Positions 45,934 through 55,435 of a DNA stretch of 64,000 bases are shown here, piece after piece. The DNA is taken from the NCBI RefSeq assembly GCF_011493005.1, contig NZ_CP049156.1, forward strand, positions 3,946,355 through 4,010,354. The letters run 5' to 3'. The notes under the pieces were generated by a model, which did no database searches, was not told the origin of the DNA, and was given only the letters and a program-made list of their open reading frames with translations. Source of the DNA: Caballeronia sp. SBC1 (GTDB taxonomy: Bacteria > Pseudomonadota > Gammaproteobacteria > Burkholderiales > Burkholderiaceae). The translations under genes were made by a program, and so were the position numbers. The number at the start of each line of letters is the position of its first letter. The stretch's first letter is position 1.

Positions 45934-47499
45934 TTACTCTTTAGCCGTACCGCCGTTCGCTGCCGCAACCGTCGACGAACTCTGCGCGGAATTCAACGCG
46001 GCGCTCGACCCCTTCACCGCAACGCCGCTTGCCGGAACCGGCGCCGCTGCGCTGCCGGTTTCCTGATCCATTTGCTCGGTGTCCCAGCCGCCGCCGAGCG
46101 CCTTGATCAATCCCACCGACGACACCATCCGTTCCCCTGCGATATTCGCCAGCTTCTGCTCGGCGAGGAACGCCGTGGTCTGCGCGGTGAGCACGTTGAT
46201 GAACCCGACCGTGCCCGACTTGTACTGATTGGTCACAATAGCCAGCGCCTGCTGCGCCGACGCGACCGCTTGCTGCTGAATCCCGATCTCGTTCGCGAGA
46301 ATTCTCTGCGACGCCAGGTTGTCCTCGACGTCCTGGAACGCCGTCAGCACCGCTTGCCGATACGTCGCCACGGCCGAGTCATACGACGCGCGTGCCGCTT
46401 CGGTCTGGGCGGCGCGCAAGCCGCCATCGAAGATGGTAGCTGCGAGATCCGGCCCGAGCGTCCAGAAGCGCGACGGTGCGGTCAGCAATTGCGAGAATAT
46501 TGAGCTTTGGAAACCGCCGGTTGCCGACAACGTCAGCGTGGGGAAAAACGCCGCGATTGCCACGCCAATCTGTTCGTTCGCCTGCGCCGCCTTGCGTTCG
46601 GCTGCAGCAATGTCCGGTCGCCGTTCGAGAATGGCAGACGGCAGTTGCAACGGTACGTCTGGCGGCGTGGCGTCTAGCGGCGATGAAGCGATGGAGAATG
46701 TGGACGCAGGTTCGCCGACCAGCACGGCGATCGCGTGTTCGTATTGCGCGCGGGCGACGCCATTATCAATAGCCGACGCTTGTGCCGATTGCAATTGCGT
46801 CTGCGCCTGGATCACATCCGAGCGGGCGGCCGTGCCTTGCGCGTACTGGTTCTGCGTGAGTTGCAGCGTGCGCTGATAGGCGGCGACGGTGTCGTCGAGG
46901 AGCTTTTGCTGCGCGTCCAGCGAACGCAACTGGAAGTAGGTTTGTGCGAGCGTGCCCTGCGCTGAGAGCCGTGCGTTGGCTAGATCGGCTGCGGCGCTTT
47001 GCTCACCGGCGCGCTGCGCGCCGACGGTCCGGCTGACGGTGCCCCACAGATCCGGTTCCCACGATGCATCGAGGGAAAGATCGTAGTTGTTGCCAATTGA
47101 GCCGCCGCTAGAAACCGAGCCGCTCGAGCGGCTGGAGGAGCGAGCCCGCGAGCCCGTCGCCGATAACCCCAACGTCGGGAAATACGCCGCGCGCGCTTCC
47201 GAGACCAGCGCTCGGGATTGCCGGTAAGCCGCCGCGTATTGAGCGATAGTCTGATTCGACGTATTCAGCCGCGTTTCGAGGTCATTCAGCTGCGGGTCGT
47301 TATAAATCGCCCACCAGTTTCCACGATCCACCCGGTCTGAAGGCTGCGCGACTTTCCAGCCTTCCGGCGCCTCTTTATAGGATGCGGGAATGGCGGTGTC
47401 GGGGCGTTTGTAGTTCGGACCGACAGCACAACCGGCTAGTGCCAGAACGAGGACGATAACGGACTTGCGAGGAAAGGCGGGGATTCGGGTGAACGGCAT
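45934..47499 (-). CDS. RND efflux outer-membrane lipoprotein (NodT/OprM family)
   Basis: This 521-residue outer-membrane factor has a lipobox (LALAGCAVGPNYKRP) and two OEP domains with repeated coiled coils, plus the family blocks SWEPDLWGTVSRTVGA, LERRPDIAAAERKAAQAN and GPDLAATIFDGGLRAAQ. The C-terminus is a low-complexity Ala/Ser tail. No membrane fusion protein or RND pump gene is adjacent, so it must serve a system elsewhere or stand alone. Confidence 0.92.
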   Translation of the reverse strand: MPFTRIPAFPRKSVIVLVLALAGCAVGPNYKRPDTAIPASYKEAPEGWKVAQPSDRVDRGNWWAIYNDPQLNDLETRLNTSNQTIAQYAAAYRQSRALVSEARAAYFPTLGLSATGSRARSSSRSSGSVSSGGSIGNNYDLSLDASWEPDLWGTVSRTVGAQRAGEQSAAADLANARLSAQGTLAQTYFQLRSLDAQQKLLDDTVAAYQRTLQLTQNQYAQGTAARSDVIQAQTQLQSAQASAIDNGVARAQYEHAIAVLVGEPASTFSIASSPLDATPPDVPLQLPSAILERRPDIAAAERKAAQANEQIGVAIAAFFPTLTLSATGGFQSSIFSQLLTAPSRFWTLGPDLAATIFDGGLRAAQTEAARASYDSAVATYRQAVLTAFQDVEDNLASQRILANEIGIQQQAVASAQQALAIVTNQYKSGTVGFINVLTAQTTAFLAEQKLANIAGERMVSSVGLIKALGGGWDTEQMDQETGSAAAPVPASGVAVKGSSAALNSAQSSSTVAAANGGTAKE

Positions 47500-47773
47500 C
47501 TGCTCTGGATTCCTGTCGGAAGTTGCGTGCGCTTCAACGCAAGGAGAAGCGCTACATGCAACCGGTCCGAGATGGTAACTGAACGCGCGCGAAGGGCGGA
47601 CGTCGGGCAGGCGTTAGGGTAACGGTTTGAAAGGAAGCCGGGTGTTACTCGCCGTGCGGATTCGGTTACGGGTCATTACGCAACGGTTACGCAGCGATCA
47701 TGTAGCGCTTACGCAATGCGCAGGCGTTGTGAGAGTTGCATAACGTGACCCGCTACGAACGGCGGTCTGTGTC

Positions 47774-47941
47774 TCACGCGTCGCAGTGTTTCGGACGGCA
47801 GAGCAGCGGGGTCTTGGCGGGGGCGGGATCGGCGGGTTCGCGGGTACGCCGGTTTTCGAACCACGCGGCACCCAGCACGACAAACGAGCCACCCGGCAGC
47901 AAGAACACAATCACGTACAGCGCCAGCTTCCATGAATTCAT
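47774..47941 (-). CDS. Small single-span membrane protein, unknown function
   Basis: This frame of about 55 residues reads MNSWKLALYVIVFLLPGGSF and continues with one clear membrane helix, then a charged tail (ENRRTREPADPAPAK). Longer starts at 48031 or 48052 are open, and none has a good ribosome site. The helix and codon use look genuine, but it could be chance. Confidence 0.42.
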   Translation of the reverse strand: MNSWKLALYVIVFLLPGGSFVVLGAAWFENRRTREPADPAPAKTPLLCRPKHCDA

Positions 47942-48052
47942 GTTGGGCGGCAGGACGTGCAGCAAGGCGGCGGTTATCGAGTGGCCGAAGCGTCGGCCGA
48001 GCAGGAGGGTGGTTTGGGCAGCGCGGTTCATCGGGTAAATCCATTTACGCAT

Positions 48053-48780
48053 CGAATGGTTCGATGCTTTCAGTCGGTCAGAACATGGTCTCGGGTGGCG
48101 CCTTAGCGCGTAACTCGTTGCTTAGAATAATATTGACTATGCAATCTCTTTTCAAGATACGTTCCTTAGCAAATTTTTACAGTGTTGTTTTTAAGTTGCG
48201 AGAACGGGGCTTGCGCGATATCGGCACTCGCTGACTGGCGTATGAGGTGCGTTGTTTCGGTCTGGAGACTTTCATCGCGGACGTTTTGCACGCTGCGGTC
48301 GGCGTGCTTTGACGGACGGCACACGGGCTTTGAGCGTCACGTGAATTCCTGTAGTTGAAGCCGGTAGACGCGGCCGCTTACCATTTTCGGCCTATCAGAA
48401 AGGGGTTTTGTGACGAAAGCGCGGGGCAAGACCGCTTCGAATGAGAAGGCTGTGGGTCAATGGACGGAGCGCTTTCTATTAGACGCCGTGCCAGTGATGC
48501 AGATCGCGGGCGGGGGAAGCGATGCACGCATTGGAGGTTGACCTCGCTAACTTCCCACGGGCGCTTCGGTCCTGCGTCGCATGACGGCGAGTCGCACAAA
48601 GTGTCCGGAACGGACGAAGACGCGAGCCATTAGCTCGGAAGATTAAAACAATGCCTATGCAAGGGTTTTAACTATCAAGCCGATAGCTGGCAGCCTGACG
48701 ATGCACTAAATAGTATGTAGCCGCCATCTTCTCGCCGATTGCCGCCGTAGCGCGTTTAGCCTGTGCGGATAAGACCGCAT
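48053..48780. other. Intergenic region, no gene seen
   Basis: I find no coding frame, RNA gene or repeat that I can support here. The upstream neighbours expected for an OprM-type operon are absent. Confidence 0.3.
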
Positions 48781-48785
48781 AAGCA

Positions 48786-48821
48786 AAGGCCGCGTCTCCC
48801 GTCGAGAGAGAGCGCGGCCTT
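48786..48821 (-). terminator. Possible terminator of the lipoprotein gene
   Basis: Arms AAGGCCGCG and CGCGGCCTT enclose about 18 nt. On the minus strand TTTGCTT follows. It lies 25 bp past the stop codon at 48846. Confidence 0.45.
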
Positions 48822-48845
48822 CCACAATCAACAATCGATGAAAAC

Positions 48846-49439
48846 CTACTGCGGCGTCAGGTTCTGGCCAGATTGTCCCGGCTGATTCTGGAGCGTCGGC
48901 GGCATGGGCTGTACGGGCAGGTTTTGCTGCATCGGCTGGGTCGGCGGGGCGGGAGAAACCGGTGGCAACGCATTGCCGGACGCCGTTGCGCCTCCCGGCG
49001 TGCCCATCTGCGATGGGCCGCCGCGCACAAATTGCTTAAAGTCCGCGCCGGCCTTCCACGGGTTCGGCTCGCAACCGAGCATGTTGTCGCAATGGGCGGC
49101 GAAGCCGATTGTTGCCGTTCCTTCGTTGCTCGGAGTCTTGGTGATCTGATACGCAAGCGCGCGTTTGCCGCCAGACGGCCCGGCGGTCTGGATGATGGAA
49201 TCCGTGACGGTCTGCAGCTTGTACTCGGAATGATTGCTCACCCAAACTTGCGCGCGCGCCCACCACGCGTCACATTCAGCCTTGTTCGTGCACGTGAGCG
49301 GCGCGGTGGCCTGCTCCATGGTTTCGCCTGCAATCTGGCCGGTTGTCGAGCAGCCCGCCAACAGGGCGATTGCTGTTACTACCGTACTCATCGCCGCTGC
49401 CTTGGCGAAGCCCGCGCTTCCTAACAGGTCTTTTCTCAT
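48846..49439 (-). CDS. Putative lipoprotein, unknown function
   Basis: This 197-residue protein has an N-terminal lipobox (ALLAGCSTT at about residues 25-33). A conserved-looking core follows with four Cys (TCTNKAEC, CDNMLGC), and a low-complexity Pro/Gln tail (QPMQQNLPVQPMPP) ends it. It is probably anchored in the envelope. I do not recognise the family. Confidence 0.72.
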   Translation of the reverse strand: MRKDLLGSAGFAKAAAMSTVVTAIALLAGCSTTGQIAGETMEQATAPLTCTNKAECDAWWARAQVWVSNHSEYKLQTVTDSIIQTAGPSGGKRALAYQITKTPSNEGTATIGFAAHCDNMLGCEPNPWKAGADFKQFVRGGPSQMGTPGGATASGNALPPVSPAPPTQPMQQNLPVQPMPPTLQNQPGQSGQNLTPQ

Positions 49440-49670
49440 TTTTCTTCCTCTCCTTGATGTGTGTCGAGGCTAGCTGATCGTGCTCAGCCAGCCGCTGATC
49501 GGTCTGGTTAGTTGATACGACGCTATTTTCAGACCTGACCCGCGCGCGAGCGTTTCCACGCGTTGCGCACTGTTGCAAAACAAGTAAGGGTTGCCGCTGC
49601 TGAGGCGGTGCGGCGAGGAAAAAGCTGCTGGATTACGCTGGGCGCCGACTTGGAGCCGGCGCCTGCGGGT

Positions 49671-51290
49671 TCAAACGCTAATGCGGTTCAACGTGTAAGC
49701 GCGATAAGCGCCGACGAATGCATCGAACGAACCAACCTCTTCACGCTCGATTCTTGCCTGATCATCCAGTGACTTTGCGGCAAGCGCCGCCATTTCACGC
49801 TCGGCTTTGGCGCTGAGCGGACGGCCACGGAAGTATTCGGCATGCTTCGCGCTCAGTTCCAGCGCAAATTCGTTGAAGCTTTGATGCTGCTCGCGCATGG
49901 TGTCCAGCACGCGGGCGGACGGAGTCAGCGAGACATCGGCCAATCGTGCGCGCTGGGCCTTCAAGGCGCTCATGTGTTCATCGATGCCATGCAGCGCGTC
50001 GAGCGCCTGCGCGACCGGTTCAATAGCGTCGAGCAACGAATCCGCCCAGCCTTGCATGGGGACTTCGCGGCCATCGCGCGCCAGCGTCAGGCCGGGCTTG
50101 CGCCCTTGCTTGGTGATGCGCGCGAAGTTCTCGTTGGCTTCCTCGTTGGCGGCGCGCGGCAAAAGCGGACTGTCTTCGATCGCGCAATAAAGCAGATACG
50201 CGTCCATGAAACGCGTGGTCTCCAGCGAAATTCCGGTCGGCTCGAACGGGTCGATATCGAGGCAACGCACTTCAATGTACTGCACGCCACGCGACGACAA
50301 CGCATGCAACGGCCGCTCGCCGGGTTGCGTAATGCGCTTCGGCCGGATGGTCGAGTAGAACTCGTTCTCGATCTGCAGCACGTTCGTGTTGATCTGCACC
50401 CATTCGCCGTCGCGCTGCGTGCCCATGGCTTCGTACGGCGGATACGGCTCGCTCACCGCTTTCGCGAGCACGTCGAGGTAACCGTCGAGCGTGTCGTAGC
50501 TCGGCAGCAGCGCGGATTGCGCCGGATTGTTCGTGTAGCCGAGATCGCTCATCCGCAGACTGGTCGCATACGGCAGATAGCGCGTGGTGGCGTCAAAGGT
50601 CTCGAGCGTATTCGGGCGGTTGCGCAGGAACTGCTGGTTGAGCGCCGGCGATGCGCCGAACAAATACATCAGCAGCCAGCTCGTCCGGCGAAAATTCCGG
50701 ATCAGCGCGAAATATCGTTCGGACTGGAAATCGACAACTGGCACGGCGCTGCGGTTATCGAGCGCGGCCCACGTGCGCCACACGTCTTCGTGCAGCGAAT
50801 AGTTGTAATGAATTCCGGCGATGCATTGCATGGTGCGGCCGTATCGCAACGATAAACCGCGCCGGTACACGTGCTTCAACATGCCGATATTCGATGTGCC
50901 ATACCAGCCGATCGGGATGTCCTGATCGGCGGGAAGCACGCCGGGCATGGAGTCGTTCCAGAGCAATTCGCTGCCGAGATGCGCGTAGGCGAAGCGATGC
51001 AAGTCGTCCAGTTGCTCGAGCGTGCGCGCGACGTCGTGCTCGGCCGGCGTGATCAATTCGATCAGCGCTTCGGAGTAATCGGTCGTGATGAGCGGATGCG
51101 TGAGCGCGGAGCCGAATGTGCGTGGATGCGGCGTGGTAGCAAGCGTGCCGTCGGGCGTCACCCGCAGGCTTTCCCTCTCGATGCCGCGCAGCCCCCGGCG
51201 CAATGCAGCGGCTTGCGGGCCGCTGGTCAGCGCGGATAAGCGGCGCAGGAAGGCGCTGTCGGACGGAGATGAGAAGTTCGTATTTGCCAT
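49671..51290 (-). CDS. gshA: Glutamate-cysteine ligase GshA
   Basis: This 539-residue enzyme makes gamma-glutamylcysteine, the first step to glutathione, using ATP. It is the E. coli type (GCS family): RRGLRGIERESLRVTPDGTL near the N-terminus, TTDYSEALIELITPAEHD and QCIAGIHYNYSLHEDVW. Length fits the family. It is a single gene; gshB is not in the window. Confidence 0.94.
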   Translation of the reverse strand: MANTNFSSPSDSAFLRRLSALTSGPQAAALRRGLRGIERESLRVTPDGTLATTPHPRTFGSALTHPLITTDYSEALIELITPAEHDVARTLEQLDDLHRFAYAHLGSELLWNDSMPGVLPADQDIPIGWYGTSNIGMLKHVYRRGLSLRYGRTMQCIAGIHYNYSLHEDVWRTWAALDNRSAVPVVDFQSERYFALIRNFRRTSWLLMYLFGASPALNQQFLRNRPNTLETFDATTRYLPYATSLRMSDLGYTNNPAQSALLPSYDTLDGYLDVLAKAVSEPYPPYEAMGTQRDGEWVQINTNVLQIENEFYSTIRPKRITQPGERPLHALSSRGVQYIEVRCLDIDPFEPTGISLETTRFMDAYLLYCAIEDSPLLPRAANEEANENFARITKQGRKPGLTLARDGREVPMQGWADSLLDAIEPVAQALDALHGIDEHMSALKAQRARLADVSLTPSARVLDTMREQHQSFNEFALELSAKHAEYFRGRPLSAKAEREMAALAAKSLDDQARIEREEVGSFDAFVGAYRAYTLNRISV

Positions 51291-51553
51291 TGCTGCAACG
51301 GTTGCGTGTCAGACGCCGAACAGAATGCGCCGAACCAGATTTTTGGGTAGCGGGCACTTTAACATCTCAGTGTAAGACGTGCTTGAACCCTTGCCGGATA
51401 AGGGTTTGCGCGAATTCCAGCAGCTTGGGGCGCAGGTCGCGGCGATGGTTTTTGACGAATGATGCGGGACCTTCGATTCTGCTGCGTAAGCGCCGGTGCG
51501 CGGCGGCCACTTTTTCGATGTACTTCGGGCACATGTGCGACCAAGACTGCGCG

Positions 51554-52468
51554 TCACCCGCCTTTCGCCGATCCCGCCTGGTCCGCGATCTCGTTCCACA
51601 CATGAAGCGCAGCATACGCGCGATATGGCCGCCACGCCTCGGCGCGGGCGCGCAGGGCGGCCGCTTTCGCCATCGACGGATCGCGTGCCACCAGCGCTTG
51701 CATCAGGATCAGGTCGGTGCCGGGCCACGCGTCGGCATCGCGTAGTGCGCGCATCGCGACATATTCCACCGTCCACGGCCCGATACCCGGCATGGCCAGC
51801 AACGCCGTCCGCAGTTCGGCTCGGTCCGCATGGGGATCGTCGAGCGGCAGCGCGCCGGCCGCGACCTCGCGTGCGAACCCCTGCAACGCGGCCACGCGTT
51901 TGCCCGGCATGCCGATCTTCTCCAGATCGACCTCGGCCAGTGCCGCGGGCGTCGGGAAACGCCAGGCCGTGCCGGGGTGCGGATGATCGGTGAGCGGCGT
52001 ACCGGCACGTTCGACGAGCCTTCCCACAATGGTCGATGCCGCTTTTACGCTGACCTGCTGGCCGACTATCGCGCGCACGACCAGCTCGAAGCCGGACCAC
52101 GCGCCGGGTACGCGCAACCCCGGCACGGCTTGCGTCAGCGGCGCGAACCACGGGTCGCGGCCGAGATGGGCAGCGATAGCGGGCGCGTCGGCCTGAAGAT
52201 CGAACATGCGTGTCAAATGCTCGCCAATCGCTTTCGCATGGCGGCTCGCCGCGCCTTCCAGCGTCGCGACGAGACAAGGTTTGCTAGCGTGTTTGGTCAC
52301 GCTGAGCGTGCCCGAATCGCCGAGCCACTCAATTGCTCGATGATACGAACCGTCCACCACCGCTTCGACGCCGAGCGTCGCGCGTCCCGCGAAAAATCGC
52401 AGGACGCGGGGCCAATCATAGGGTTCGACGTAGGGCAGCTGGATGCGGGTAGGTTTGGTTTGGGGCAA
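51554..52468 (-). CDS. DNA-3-methyladenine glycosylase II (AlkA family)
   Basis: This 304-residue glycosylase removes alkylated bases. It has an AlkA-type N-terminal domain and a HhH-GPD core (VRAIVGQQVSVKAASTIVGR, LLAMPGIGPWTVEYVAMRAL), with the likely catalytic Asp in AWPGTDLIL. The start codon appears to be TTG at 52468. It is about 100 bp downstream of ada on the same strand, which fits an alkylation-damage regulon. Confidence 0.9.
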   Translation of the reverse strand: MPQTKPTRIQLPYVEPYDWPRVLRFFAGRATLGVEAVVDGSYHRAIEWLGDSGTLSVTKHASKPCLVATLEGAASRHAKAIGEHLTRMFDLQADAPAIAAHLGRDPWFAPLTQAVPGLRVPGAWSGFELVVRAIVGQQVSVKAASTIVGRLVERAGTPLTDHPHPGTAWRFPTPAALAEVDLEKIGMPGKRVAALQGFAREVAAGALPLDDPHADRAELRTALLAMPGIGPWTVEYVAMRALRDADAWPGTDLILMQALVARDPSMAKAAALRARAEAWRPYRAYAALHVWNEIADQAGSAKGG

Positions 52469-52570
52469 TTTAGGCGCGTTCGAAAGCAGGGAGAATCGGG
52501 ATACTAATCGGCATCGTATCGGTCAATGTGGTTTGGATGATGCCGAAAGCCGCGAGCCGAGCGCGCACCA

Positions 52571-53680
52571 TCAACCCAGATCCCCCGCGTCGACGGTTTC
52601 AAGCGGCGCTGCCACCCGATGCTCCTTTTCCGCCGATAACAACGCGACCTTGCGCGCGGTTCCCCATCGATACCCCGCCAGCGCGCCATCCTTATGCACC
52701 ACGCGATGACACGGAATAGCGAGCGCCACCGGGTTCGACGCGCACGCATTCGCCACCGCCCGCACCGCCCGCGGCGAGCCAAGCGTTTCGGCGATATCGG
52801 TATAACTGCGCGTCTGGCCGTATGGAATCCTCTGTAACGCATCCCATACGCGCTGCTGAAATGCCGTCGCGCTGATATCGAGCGGCAGGTCGAAGTGCTC
52901 ACGCGTGCCGCGCAGATAGGCGTCAATCTGCACGATAAACGGTGCGAGCCGCGCCTTATCCTCGATCCGTTCGGCGTCCGACAACTCTTGCGCCAGTTCG
53001 GCTTCGAGCGCGGCCGGGTTATCGCCGAAAGCGATCTTGCAGATGCCCTTTGCCGTTGCCGCGACCAGCACGATCCCAAGCGCCGTCTGCGCGGTCGCGA
53101 AATGCACGACTAACCCGGCTCCCTTGCGTCGATACGTCGATGGCGTCATCCCCAGCTCGGCGGGCGCGGCGTCATACATCCGCGATGTCGAACCGAAGCC
53201 GGCGTCGTGCATGGCACGCGTCACGTCGTCGCCACGTTGGAGCGCACCGCGCAGTGTATCCGCGCGACGGGCGGCCTGATATTGCCGTGGCGACACGCCA
53301 ACAACACGTGAAAACAGCCGCTGCAAATGAAACGGACTGACATGCACGGCGCGGCTCAATTCCGCGAGCGTGACGCGTTGTTGCGGATCGGCGTCGAGCA
53401 CCTTGCACGCCCGCTCCACAATGGCCAGTTCGCGCGACAGACTACCCGGCTGACACCGCTTGCACGCCCGATAACCGGCGGCTTCGGCTTGCTGCGGGGT
53501 ATTGAAGAATTCGACGTTTTCACGCCGCGGCTGCCGCGATGCGCACGATGGGCGGCAGAACACGCCGGTCGTGCGAACGGCGTAGAAGAATTCGCCGTCG
53601 GCGCTCGGATCGCGGCTCAACAGGGCGTTCCAACGGGTTTCATCGTTGGAAAGAGTGGCGGTACTGTGTTCGGTTTTCAT
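52571..53680 (-). CDS. ada: Ada: adaptive response regulator and O6-methylguanine-DNA methyltransferase
   Basis: This protein of about 369 residues senses and repairs DNA alkylation. The N-terminal zinc site uses Cys 42, 46, 73 and 76 (VFCRPSCAS, RACKRC). An AraC-type helix-turn-helix follows (VTLAELSRAVHVSPFHLQRL). The C-terminal methyltransferase has the acceptor Cys in IPCHRVVHKDG. The ATG at 53680 follows AGAGGA; an adjacent in-frame GTG is at 53683. alkA lies downstream. Confidence 0.95.
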   Translation of the reverse strand: MKTEHSTATLSNDETRWNALLSRDPSADGEFFYAVRTTGVFCRPSCASRQPRRENVEFFNTPQQAEAAGYRACKRCQPGSLSRELAIVERACKVLDADPQQRVTLAELSRAVHVSPFHLQRLFSRVVGVSPRQYQAARRADTLRGALQRGDDVTRAMHDAGFGSTSRMYDAAPAELGMTPSTYRRKGAGLVVHFATAQTALGIVLVAATAKGICKIAFGDNPAALEAELAQELSDAERIEDKARLAPFIVQIDAYLRGTREHFDLPLDISATAFQQRVWDALQRIPYGQTRSYTDIAETLGSPRAVRAVANACASNPVALAIPCHRVVHKDGALAGYRWGTARKVALLSAEKEHRVAAPLETVDAGDLG

Positions 53681-53853
53681 CACAATCCTCTGTTTGCGAA
53701 GGGTACGTGACTACTTTAGAGGCGGACGTCTATAGGTACTCGCCGGATCTTGCTCTGTCATTTCGGCCTTGGGTGACGGGGGTGTGAACGCATGGACAAA
53801 TGACGTACAGGTGCGACACAACACCACCATAGGGGTTTTTACTACGATAAGTG

Positions 53854-53882
53854 TTGCATCGACCCTATCGGCTGTGTAATAT
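53854..53882 (+). promoter_or_regulatory. Strong sigma70-like promoter for a small RNA
   Basis: TTGCAT (53854-53859), a 17-bp spacer and TAATAT (53877-53882) predict a start near 53889. No gene starts before the terminator at 53922-53952. Confidence 0.6.
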
Positions 53883-53888
53883 CGGAAC

Positions 53889-53952
53889 TGTCTCCTCCAT
53901 GTCTCCTCCTGATATGGATTCAGCCCGCTCCGCAACGAGTGGGCTTTTTTTC
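53889..53952 (+). ncRNA. Predicted small RNA 1 with anti-Shine-Dalgarno motifs
   Basis: A promoter and a terminator delimit an RNA of about 64 nt. Its 5' end reads UGUCUCCUCC; a second CUCCUCC lies in the loop of a hairpin (stem 53897-53902 with 53912-53917, loop CUCCUCCUG). The terminator is AGCCCGCT, loop, AGTGGGCT and eight T. Exposed CUCCUCC could pair with ribosome-binding sites. A related RNA is predicted at 55999-56064. Read-through into the VOC gene is also possible. I cannot match it to a named family. Confidence 0.55.
53922..53952 (+). terminator. Intrinsic terminator of predicted small RNA 1
   Basis: An 8-bp stem with one G-T pair and an 8-nt loop is followed by T8 (53945-53952). 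Confidence 0.85.
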
Positions 53953-54077
53953 GTCTGTACGCTTTGGAACCTTTATAGCCGTGCTGTTTCGCAACACCCG
54001 CTAAACTCGACGCTGGTTTTTGCGCTCATTCATTGGCTGTTATAACGCTAAAACGCACGCTAAAACGGAGACACGCA

Positions 54078-54485
54078 ATGCAAATACCTATCCGCGAAAT
54101 TGATCATGTTGTGATTCGCTGTGCCAACCTTGACGCCATGGTCGGCTTTTACAAGACGGTGCTGGGCTGTCCGGTAGAGAAGGAACAGCGTGAGCTTGGG
54201 CTGGTGCAGATGCGCGCGGGACGCTCGCTGATCGATCTGCTGGCGGTGGGCGCGAAGATCGATCGGCCCGAAAGCGGTACGCCGGGCGCGGGCAACAACA
54301 TGGATCACCTGTGCCTTCGCGTGGAACCGTTCGATTCCGCCGCGTTGCGTGCCCATCTGCTTGAGAACGGCGTGCGTCTAGGGGAAGAAGCCCGGCGGTA
54401 CGGGGCTGAAGGCTTCGGCCCGTCGCTATATTTCTTCGATCTGGAAGGCAATCTCGTTGAACTGAAAGGGCCGCCGGAAGCCTGA
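54078..54485 (+). CDS. VOC/glyoxalase-fold protein
   Basis: This protein of about 135 residues has a vicinal oxygen chelate fold: IREIDHVVIRCANLDAMVGF at the start with metal His, DHLCLRVEPFD in the middle and YFFDLEGNLVELKGP at the end with metal Glu. The ATG at 54078 follows GGAG; a longer frame from 54033 is unlikely. Substrate is unknown; family members include glyoxalase I, dioxygenases and antibiotic-resistance proteins. Confidence 0.88.
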   Translation: MQIPIREIDHVVIRCANLDAMVGFYKTVLGCPVEKEQRELGLVQMRAGRSLIDLLAVGAKIDRPESGTPGAGNNMDHLCLRVEPFDSAALRAHLLENGVRLGEEARRYGAEGFGPSLYFFDLEGNLVELKGPPEA

Positions 54486-54510
54486 TAGGCGGTCGAGCCC
54501 AGTTATCCAG

Positions 54511-55062
54511 TCAGCGCGGCTTTCCCTTCAAAACGGTCCAGTCGATAGCGACCGGGTCGACCGTAGCGCTGCCCAGCGACGCCTCGCCGTCCTGCACCGT
54601 GCATTGAAGCCGCATGGTCCGTTCGGCCAACGCGCCGAGCGCTGCGGCCACGCCATCGGTGAGCGACCATACGGTCACGTTTTGCATCCGTTCGACCTTC
54701 GCCTTCACGCCCTGCCACCAGATTTCGGAGGTGCGGCCGCCATACGCGATGACGATCACCCGGTCCGCGCGTCCGCTCGCCTTCGCGATGCGGCGTTCTT
54801 CCGGCTGACCAACTTCAATCCACGTTTCGATTTGCCCGGTCAGATCCTTTTGCCAGAGATCGGGTTCGTCGGTGTCGGACAGTCCTTTGGTGAATTCCAG
54901 GCGTTCGCTCGCGAATAACGCGAACGCGGCGACACGCACCATCATCCGGTCGTCTGTTTCGGACGGATGCCGTGCAATGGTCAGCGCGTGGTCGCCGTAG
55001 TAGTGCCGATCCATGTCGGCAATTTGCAGTTCAGCTTTGTAGATTGTGGATTTAAGGGCCAT
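54511..55062 (-). CDS. yaeQ: YaeQ family protein
   Basis: This 183-residue protein matches YaeQ along its length: MALKSTIYKAELQIADMDRH, YGDHALTIARHPSETDDRMM, DEPDLWQKDLTGQIETWIEV. The fold is related to restriction-endonuclease-like nucleases, but its role is unclear. It is convergent with the VOC gene. Confidence 0.93.
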   Translation of the reverse strand: MALKSTIYKAELQIADMDRHYYGDHALTIARHPSETDDRMMVRVAAFALFASERLEFTKGLSDTDEPDLWQKDLTGQIETWIEVGQPEERRIAKASGRADRVIVIAYGGRTSEIWWQGVKAKVERMQNVTVWSLTDGVAAALGALAERTMRLQCTVQDGEASLGSATVDPVAIDWTVLKGKPR

Positions 55063-55435
55063 GCAACACCGGAAAGCCTGTTTGAGAGGCCAAAAAAGGG
55101 GGAATTCGTAGCTGATGTTTCGGGCGGAGCAACTGTATACCGACCCGTTCTGACTCGCTCCGATTCACATTCGACGACGTTCGACGCGTGATGATACCGA
55201 ACACGTTCGCTCGTTGCGGGGAATCGCTGATGGAGGGGAGGTGTTGCTGAAAAAAGGGGCGCGGGTGGGAGTTGACGTATGCCGCCGCCGATGCGGCGTG
55301 CGGCTGCCCTGCGAGCGCATGACGCCAGCTTAGCGGACGTGAATAAATTCACTCCGCGAGTAATCACGCGATTAGGCGAGCGGCGATTTGCACACCGCCG
55401 TTATCCTTTTAAACCGTGATCTGTATGTGATTAAT
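55063..55435. other. Intergenic region, no gene seen
   Basis: I see no supported gene or structured element in this stretch between yaeQ and the exported protein gene. Confidence 0.3.

Noticed and set aside
53899..54045. 48-residue frame overlapping small RNA 1
   Set aside because: It would read through a strong terminator and has an anti-SD rather than SD sequence before its ATG.
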